A DNA stretch of 11,357 nt, taken from NCBI GenBank assembly GCA_036940085.1, contig JALLBK010000825.1, forward strand, positions 1-11,357, written 5' to 3'. The notes under the pieces are model-generated. The model ran no database searches. It saw only the letters and a list, made by a program, of their open reading frames with translations, and had not been told where the DNA came from. The translations under genes were made by a program, and so were the position numbers. Origin of the DNA: Discostella pseudostelligera. Lineage: Eukaryota > Bacillariophyta > Thalassiosirophyceae > Thalassiosirales > Thalassiosiraceae. Shown here piece by piece: positions 6,215-11,357 of the stretch (its first letter is position 1; every line of letters begins with the position of its first letter).

Positions 6215-8575
6215 CTACCTCCTGTACCAATGACTCGCGAAGTTGAAATACAACGACAACACCCCTCTCTCAAAAGTACATCGAAATCCACTCTTTCGAC
6301 TCTTATTCCACTGTCGATTAATAATTTTGAAGGCAATATCTTCATACGGCGGACCGGCACTAAACCTCAATATGCAAAACTCATCGGTATCAGCCTTCTC
6401 GAGGAGATATTGTGGCGTCTTCGTCTTATCGATTAGATCCGGATAAAAGACGTTGAATTTGTACCCCTGCACAATCTTCGGAGGAGGATTGTCATGATCG
6501 TAATGTGTTTTGTTGTATGCATTCCAATCGTATCCGGTTTTGACGCGGTTAAAGTACCGTGGTTTGCGAGGACGGTACTTGTCTTGCCATGCGTACCCAC
6601 CACCACCACCAACGCCACCCTCGGCAGCATCGTAAATGTGGAGATCGAATTCGTCATTCAGACCAAGCTCCTCCTCGAGATTGCCAAAATCAGGTTCCAC
6701 TCCCTGAGGAAGCGGCATAGCAGAGGCGGCAACATTGACATATTTCGAAGATGCCTCCTCCTTCGCATCCTCCGCCGACTCATTGGTGGCAGCTCCACCA
6801 GAGAGAGATTTCTTCCGTAGCTCTTCCCGCTTCACCTCCAACTTCTCCAACTGACGCACCAACATCTTCGAATGTATCTCGGACAATTCTATCTTGGCCA
6901 TGTGCACTTTCAGTTGATCGAGCACTGTCGTCCAATACTCGGTATCAATGACACCATCTTCGTCAAATCGCGGTGCATCACCACCACCACGCAACTTCCG
7001 TTCAATCTCATCCTTCATCTGCAGTAATGCCTCGACCGATTGTCCCGTGAACATATTACGAATATCCCCCACCAGCGATGCATGTCCTCCACTCGTCCCA
7101 CCAGTTTTTAGATATTGTATTTCATCCAATGTTACCGTATGCAAGGCATCCCAATATCGAATCACGGCATTATTGTTGTCTTCTCCACCACCATCCGCAG
7201 CAGAGGCAGCCACCGCCTCCCTCTCCAACCTCCGAAAAGCATCTATGTCCACCAACAACTCTTCCAACTCAGTCAATTTCAAATCCTTCAATAATACATA
7301 AGGCTCCTCCAAATTCAATTCCAGTGTCTCTAATTCCTCAAGTGCACTATACCGTTCTCGATACTTTACTCGTGCTCGATTCTCCTTCTCCTCACTCGAT
7401 AATCCAAACAATAACATATTCTGTGCCAATACATCGACAGGCTTTTCTCGTCCCTCGACTAATCGAATGGCAGAGCGTTGACGCTGTTGTTGCAAGTGGA
7501 ATTCCTCTTCTTTTCGTGCCCAGGAGTCATAATTTTCCAATTCTTTTATACGAGATTCCTCCGCACGAAGACGTTCCATTTCGGTTAGATGGAGTTCCCG
7601 CGCCTCACGACGTTGGCGAACTTTGTCAATTTCGGCAAAGGTATGATCTTGGGTGTGACGTCGATTGTTTTTTCCGTGATCTCCCCCCGCTGCGGTAGCG
7701 GCACCATCGTCTCCTCCTCCTCCTCCTCCTCCTCCTCCTCCCACCTGCGCCTGTTGTTGTTGAATCTTTTCGTCTCTCTTCTTCCAACTAAACGTTTCAT
7801 GTAAATTTGGATCACGGAATGGATTATCCTCGGGTGTGTATCCAAAGCGAGCGGTGATACGAGCCGCACGACGTTGAGCCCGACGTGCCTCACGTTCTTC
7901 GAGTGTTTCATTGCGTTTGGAAAGCTTGGATAATAGTTGGAGATTAACTTCTTGATTTTGAGAAGTGGAGGATGGTGTTGGGAGATGCTTTTTTTGGTCT
8001 TTCTTTCGAGAGGATGAGGATTTTTTATGATGCCGTAATGATGATTTCTTGGATGATTTTTTGGATCTTTTGCGATGTCTACCGGAAGAGGATGAGCTGC
8101 TACTGCTGTCCGAACTACTACTGCTAATGTTATCGCTGCTGGATGATGACGACGAGTCGGAGGAGTAGGATCTACGCCTCCTCCTTCGTTTGGTCGATGA
8201 AGAATGATGATGGTGTCGAGATGATGATGATTTCTTGTTGTTCCTCCGCTCATCATTACCATTGTCGTCGCCGCTGTGATGTCTACTCCGTTTGCGATCT
8301 GTGTCTTTTATGTCTCTGGAATCTCGCGCCTTCCTGTCACCATCTTCATTCTCTCTCAGCTCACCACTGCCAATCTCCTCCTCCTCCTCCTTACGTCTCT
8401 TCATCTCTCGACCTCGCCCTTCGTCGATTTCGCCGTTGCGGTCGCTGTGGCTGCTTCTCTGCCTGTGATCTCTACCGCTCGACGAATTGGCATCGCGGCG
8501 ACGATCGTGGCGTTCTTCGCCTCGTTCGCGACTGCGGCTGCGGGATGCCGATGGAGATGTTGATGAGGAGGGCAT
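6215..8575 (-). CDS. CACTIN: CACTIN, spliceosome-associated protein (single exon)
   Basis: 786 aa, ATG at 8575-8573, TAG at 6215. Cactin is a conserved nuclear protein associated with the spliceosome and needed for correct pre-mRNA splicing; in animals it was also linked to Cactus/NF-kB signalling. The C-terminal cactin domain (about 662-786) is unmistakable: K-Y-R-P-R-K-P-R-Y-F-N-R-V, T-H-Y-D-H-D-N-P-P-P-K-I-V-Q-G-Y-K-F-N, F-Y-P-D-L-I-D, and G-P-P-Y-E-D-I-A-F-K-I-I-N-R-Q-W, ending W-Y-R-R. The mid domain spans about 340-560 (R-I-K-E-L-E-N-Y-D-S-W-A onward). N-R-F-G-Y-T-like text near 243-254 (A-R-F-G-Y-T-P-E-D-N-P-F) is a further conserved block. Residues 1-195 are an Arg/Ser/Lys/Glu/His-rich disordered region with Ser runs, like splicing-factor RS regions. 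A Gly10 run at 279-288 comes from a CTC microsatellite. No introns are apparent. Confidence 0.95.
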   Translation of the reverse strand: MPSSSTSPSASRSRSRERGEERHDRRRDANSSSGRDHRQRSSHSDRNGEIDEGRGREMKRRKEEEEEIGSGELRENEDGDRKARDSRDIKDTDRKRSRHHSGDDNGNDERRNNKKSSSSRHHHHSSSTKRRRRRRSYSSDSSSSSSSDNISSSSSDSSSSSSSSGRHRKRSKKSSKKSSLRHHKKSSSSRKKDQKKHLPTPSSTSQNQEVNLQLLSKLSKRNETLEEREARRAQRRAARITARFGYTPEDNPFRDPNLHETFSWKKRDEKIQQQQAQVGGGGGGGGGGDDGAATAAGGDHGKNNRRHTQDHTFAEIDKVRQRREARELHLTEMERLRAEESRIKELENYDSWARKEEEFHLQQQRQRSAIRLVEGREKPVDVLAQNMLLFGLSSEEKENRARVKYRERYSALEELETLELNLEEPYVLLKDLKLTELEELLVDIDAFRRLEREAVAASAADGGGEDNNNAVIRYWDALHTVTLDEIQYLKTGGTSGGHASLVGDIRNMFTGQSVEALLQMKDEIERKLRGGGDAPRFDEDGVIDTEYWTTVLDQLKVHMAKIELSEIHSKMLVRQLEKLEVKREELRKKSLSGGAATNESAEDAKEEASSKYVNVAASAMPLPQGVEPDFGNLEEELGLNDEFDLHIYDAAEGGVGGGGGYAWQDKYRPRKPRYFNRVKTGYDWNAYNKTHYDHDNPPPKIVQGYKFNVFYPDLIDKTKTPQYLLEKADTDEFCILRFSAGPPYEDIAFKIINRQWNKSRKSGFRCTFERGVLSLYFNFASHWYRR
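7711..7740. repeat. Perfect (CTC)10 microsatellite inside CACTIN
   Basis: Thirty nucleotides of uninterrupted CTC on the plus strand read as ten glycine codons (GGA) on the coding strand, at residues 279-288. As a triplet repeat, slippage would change glycine number without shifting the frame. Confidence 0.9.
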
Positions 8576-8915
8576 TGCTGCGAGGATGAATGGGAAAGGG
8601 ATTGTTGGAAGGGCGTCGGCGGCGTCGGGGATAGGGATAGGGGGAGGATAACTAATAGATTTTGTGTGGTGGCGGAGGCGGCGGCGAAATGGCGGTTTGG
8701 CGGGAAGAATATTTGGCGAAGAAAATTGTGGCGAAAATGGCGGGAGACTTGACGACTCGACTCATCCGTCATCAGATACTGTGGCGAGACTCCAGAACGT
8801 CGGTACTCGGTACTTATTACTCACAAGAGGAAGACGAGTAGATTAAGTTTGATTCACAATCAATACGTTATCTTGTTGCGGATGTTAGTAGAGATGATGA
8901 TGATTATGCTCTTGA
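8576..8915 (-). other. Upstream region of CACTIN / downstream of the monooxygenase
   Basis: 340 nt between the CACTIN start and the last exon of the next minus-strand gene. I see no protein gene. The first 175 nt upstream of CACTIN are G-rich on the plus strand and hold a cluster of GGCGRRA motifs (8683-8745). The rest (8760-8915) shows nothing recognisable. Confidence 0.6.
8683..8745 (-). promoter_or_regulatory. Cluster of five E2F-like GGCGRRA motifs upstream of CACTIN
   Basis: On the plus strand GGCGAAA starts at 8683, GGCGGGA at 8699, GGCGAAG at 8715 (one base off), GGCGAAAA at 8730 and GGCGGGA at 8739. Read toward CACTIN they are TTTCGCC, TTCCCGCC, CTTCGCC, TTTTCGCC and TCCCGCC. The second, within TTTGGCGGGAA, matches the E2F consensus well. 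Start-to-start spacings are 16, 16, 15 and 9 nt. They lie about 108-170 nt before the CACTIN ATG. Confidence 0.4.
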
Positions 8916-11357
8916 TCACATTTTCGGCGTGGCTGCATCCAAGAATATCTTCTTTACGACACCGGCTTGTCCCTTATAGATGCGATGCGATGCGGTTGAC
9001 GGTTGATGAGATGCACAGTATGAATCGTTATGAGCATGGCGACTTCACAAATATTGACTTGTAAGGAAGTTATCAATGGACGATATTACACAATCACGTA
9101 CCATTACGAAGAAGAAAACATCTCTGCGAGTTGCGAGGATAGATTGTAATGTCAGTATACGCATGGTATCGATTAGTTTCAAGGAGTAGTAGTACTCACC
9201 TAAAATTACCCAATAACCAAGGTCCAACTTCCAAATATCCTGAATTGAGAAGCAAAATATAATCGTGAATGATAAACATCAACATTTCCATCTCAAGGCG
9301 GAATGGAACATGGCAGAACAGTCTCTCACCCAAAATTGCCGCCTTCACAGTAAGACTGGTCGTTGGCAACCACCGCAACTTTTCGTATTCCTTCAGATAT
9401 GTTTTCAAATCTAGTTCAGTTGGTTTGATTTCGCCGGCGGTGTCCGACGACGATGATGGATGTTCCACTTCATAATTATATTCGAATATCTTTGCTGCCA
9501 GTGCACAAGAACTGTCCCAACCATCCACAACATGGCCGATAGCATTACGCAAAATAATTGCATTCTTGATGTTGAGGAATATACGTCAATCTAAAAAAAC
9601 GAAACGAAGGTACAAACGATAACTTACTCTTGCAATGCCTGATTAGCCCCTTGACCAAGAAATGGCGGCATAGCATGGGATGCATCCCCAACAGTAACGG
9701 CAAATGCTCCCGTCCTCCTTCCTTTCTTCCTGACACCACCAGCGCTGCCACCATCACGTATAACCTCACGAACCCAACCATTCCACGAAAATGGATTGTG
9801 TAAATACACACCCAAATCAAAGAATCGGGTTGATTTCTCAATTGTTTTGGAGGCATCGTTCCCTGGTACGGAAGCAGTTTGCAATATTTGTAGACATTCA
9901 AGGATACGATCTTTAGTTATTCGTTTGTCTTGGGACCAATCGGGATTTTCGTCCGGTTTTGTATCGACAGTTGGGTCGTTATTGTCATTGTTGGAAGTGA
10001 TGCTGGATGATGCTGCTGTTGTGGATGATGATGATGTATTTGTCCTCGATCCAACATTGGTTTCGGTAGTAGTCATAGGCGATGCCCTGGGGAATGGCCC
10101 AATATAGTTCGGATCGGGATAGACCAAAAATGCACCCTTGGTAGGAGCCCGTCCCTTTCCGGCGCCGTAGGAGGATGTTAAAGCGTACGCACCATTGCCG
10201 AAGAATTGATTAAATTGACAAAAAGTGGGGGCGATAGTATCACCGCCTTCTCCTACATATTCCACATCGGTGGCGCCGCCATCTCCTTCTCCGTCCTGAA
10301 TGGCAAATGTAATTCTCAATCCAGAGTAAATGGCCGAAGACCCTTTCTTCTTCGTCGAAGACGAATCAATATTTCCAGTATTCACATACTCTCTCACCGC
10401 CGATCCTATCCCATCGCATCCAACAACAATATCATATGGACCAGTGGTCGATCCATCCGCGAACTGACAATGTATTCCACCACTCTCAAAACTTGACACT
10501 GCTTCGTCATCCGAGTAGGAAATGCCAATGAGGCGTTTGTCAAATTGCACCGGTATATCATGCTCTTTCTGCAATGATTCTCGTAGTATATGTTGCAATG
10601 TCGAACGGAGGATGGTATATGCCAATATTTCCCCGGTGGATGTTACCAAACCATATTTGTTACGTTGCTTACCATCATCATCAGTCTTATTTGCTGCATC
10701 GTACCCATCTGCATCATGATTTGATGTTGCTTTCCTCATAGCCTCCTCCAGATCATTCTTTTGGTCAAGAATGGCCCGTCGCACATCCAATTCCAATATC
10801 TTCCATCCCTTCTCCTCCTTCCCTTGCCCCTTCTCCTTATCTTTCTTCTCTTTATCATCTCCTCCTGGTGCTCCAAACCAAGGACGACAATATGAAGCCA
10901 CACCCCCCAGTGGCACTGCCGCCTCGGAAACCAAATATTGCAAATGAGGATTAATACGATGCAATGCTGCCATACCACCGGTTAATTGTATTCCGGAACC
11001 TGATCCACTTTTGGAAGAGAAGGAGGATCGTGATTCGAATATGTCGATGGTGGAGATTGTTGTTGGTGGAATATTGTCGCTACTGTTGCTGGAGGCGGAG
11101 GAGGTGGTGGATTGCTTCAATTGTTGCTGGCGTTTTGTATTTATGACATCGAGCATCATACTATTGGAACGCAGGGCATGGGCTAATGAGAGACCGGATA
11201 TGCCTCCCCCGATGATGGCCACTCGCTTTACTAGGCGTGCTGCTGGTGGTGATGAGAATCCTGCGTCTTCATCATTTGTTTTTTCTGTAGAGGGTGACGA
11301 AAATAACGGTGCACTTCTAATTGTGCAGACACCCCACCGTCGATGTCGATGTCGATG
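8916..11357 (-). CDS. FAD-dependent monooxygenase (UbiH/PHBH-type), five exons seen, 5' end beyond the window
   Basis: Exons on the minus strand are >11357-9628, 9511-9330, 9239-9200, 9123-9102 and 8972-8916, together 2031 nt or 676 codons in frame before a TGA. Group A flavin monooxygenases use FAD and NAD(P)H to hydroxylate or epoxidise small molecules; the substrate here is unknown. Numbering from the Val codon at 11222: dinucleotide fold I-I-G-G-G-I-S-G-L-S-L-A (3-14), end of beta 2 D-I-F-E-S-R (60-65), G-I-Q-L-T (77-81), L-R-S-T-L-Q-H-I-L (205-213), the D-G motif D-I-V-V-G-C-D-G-I-G-S-A-V-R (264-277), and the G-D motif V-G-D-A-S-H-A-M-P-P-F-L-G-Q-G-A-N-Q-A-L (511-530). Downstream exons add D-S-C-A-L-A, then Y-L-K-E-Y-E-K-L-R, V-K-A-A-I-L-G-Y-L-E, F-R-D-V-F-F-F-V-M, and K-K-I-F-L-D-A-A-T-P-K-M at the end. 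Low-complexity insertions lie near 32-56, 120-140 and 385-425. About 45 residues upstream of Val1 are open to the edge with no ATG; they are Ser/Arg-rich and could be a transit peptide. It could be called zeaxanthin-epoxidase-like, but the G-D motif fits the algal/cyanobacterial UbiH-like group better. Confidence 0.88.
8973..9101 (-). other. Monooxygenase intron 4 (129 nt)
   Basis: The donor is GTAATG|GTACGT (from 9101) and the acceptor is CATCTATAAG|GGACAA (ending at 8973), phase 0. Splicing joins the 22-nt exon to the last exon, giving V-M-G-Q-A-G-V-V-K-K-I-F-L-D. Reading through instead gives 17 further codons and a stop near 9045. Confidence 0.8.
9124..9199 (-). other. Monooxygenase intron 3 (76 nt)
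   Basis: The donor is TTTTAG|GTGAGT (from 9199) and the acceptor is CAACTCGCAG|AGATG (ending at 9124), phase 2. It separates a 40-nt exon from a 22-nt exon and restores G-N-F-R-D-V-F-F-F-V-M. Confidence 0.8.
9240..9329 (-). other. Monooxygenase intron 2 (90 nt, stop-free, multiple of three)
   Basis: The donor is TTTTGG|GTGAGA (from 9329) and the acceptor is TTCTCAATTCAG|GATATT (ending at 9240), phase 1. Splicing joins A-A-I-L-G to Y-L-E-V-G, the order seen in related enzymes. The intron is 90 nt with no in-frame stop, so retention would insert 30 residues without truncating the protein. Confidence 0.8.
9512..9627 (-). other. Monooxygenase intron 1 (116 nt)
   Basis: The donor is CAAGA|GTAAGT (from 9627) and the acceptor is TGGGACAG|TTCTTG (ending at 9512), phase 2. 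Splicing joins A-L-Q to D-S-C-A-L-A, the expected continuation of the flavin G-D motif. Unspliced, the frame meets TAA within three nucleotides of the donor. The acceptor lacks a strong pyrimidine tract, so the call rests on protein continuity. Confidence 0.8.
11339..11357. repeat. GTCGAT hexanucleotide repeat at the window edge
   Basis: Three full GTCGAT units plus one base run into the right edge. On the coding strand of the monooxygenase they read as alternating His-Arg. The repeat may continue outside the window. Confidence 0.6.

Noticed and set aside
6215..8262. Long frames overlapping CACTIN, such as the minus-strand frame 7585-8262 and the plus-strand frame 7078-7698
   Set aside because: They are shadows of the CACTIN coding sequence, with Pro/His/Ser-rich translations caused by its codon bias and repeats, and match no family.
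9591..9627. Use of the strong TTTTTTTAG acceptor at 9591 for monooxygenase intron 1
   Set aside because: The intron would be only 37 nt and the product would meet a stop after about 15 codons. The acceptor at 9512 restores the conserved continuation.
3719..11357. The three minus-strand genes as an operon or functional cluster
   Set aside because: SRP54, CACTIN and the monooxygenase are unrelated in function, separated by 340-441 nt, and nuclear eukaryotic genes with their own promoters and introns.
1..11357. tRNA, rRNA, CRISPR arrays, insertion sequences or retroelement proteins
   Set aside because: I looked for conserved RNA motifs, regularly spaced repeats, transposase or reverse-transcriptase motifs and found none. 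The repeats present are short or lie inside coding sequence.

Overview
This is a eukaryotic nuclear window. The evidence is short GT-AG introns, a cytosolic-type SRP54, a CACTIN spliceosome factor, and proteins interrupted by Ser, Asn, Gly and Asp runs. A FAD monooxygenase of the kind common in algae and cyanobacteria, together with those low-complexity insertions, suggests a unicellular alga, most likely a stramenopile such as a diatom. That lineage is an inference from style, not from a marker gene.

Layout from left to right: 1-765 is a gene-poor leader with an inverted repeat and a possible spliced 5' exon. 766-1557 (+) is a carboxymuconolactone decarboxylase-fold protein. 1558-2206 is intergenic. 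2207-3718 (+) is an MTD1-type NAD-dependent methylenetetrahydrofolate dehydrogenase. It converges, with a 113-nt gap, on SRP54 (3832-5773, -), which has two exons and an unusual Gly/Met-rich tail. 5774-6214 holds the SRP54 upstream region, with a 31-nt near-palindrome and two CACGTG boxes. CACTIN (6215-8575, -) is one uninterrupted exon. Its upstream region carries five E2F-like GGCGRRA motifs. From 8916 past the right edge (-) lies a FAD-dependent monooxygenase. I resolved its 3' end into four small downstream exons (182, 40, 22 and 57 nt) that splice in frame and restore the family's C-terminus.

The genes do not form a pathway. They are independent housekeeping functions: one-carbon metabolism, protein targeting, pre-mRNA splicing and flavin oxidation, plus one CMD-fold protein of unknown substrate. 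I found no mobile element, CRISPR array, RNA gene or defence-like cluster, and no new multi-gene system. The points worth checking are gene structure (micro-exons, a stop-free intron, an uncertain signal-peptide exon), lineage-specific protein extensions, and three candidate cis-regulatory elements.
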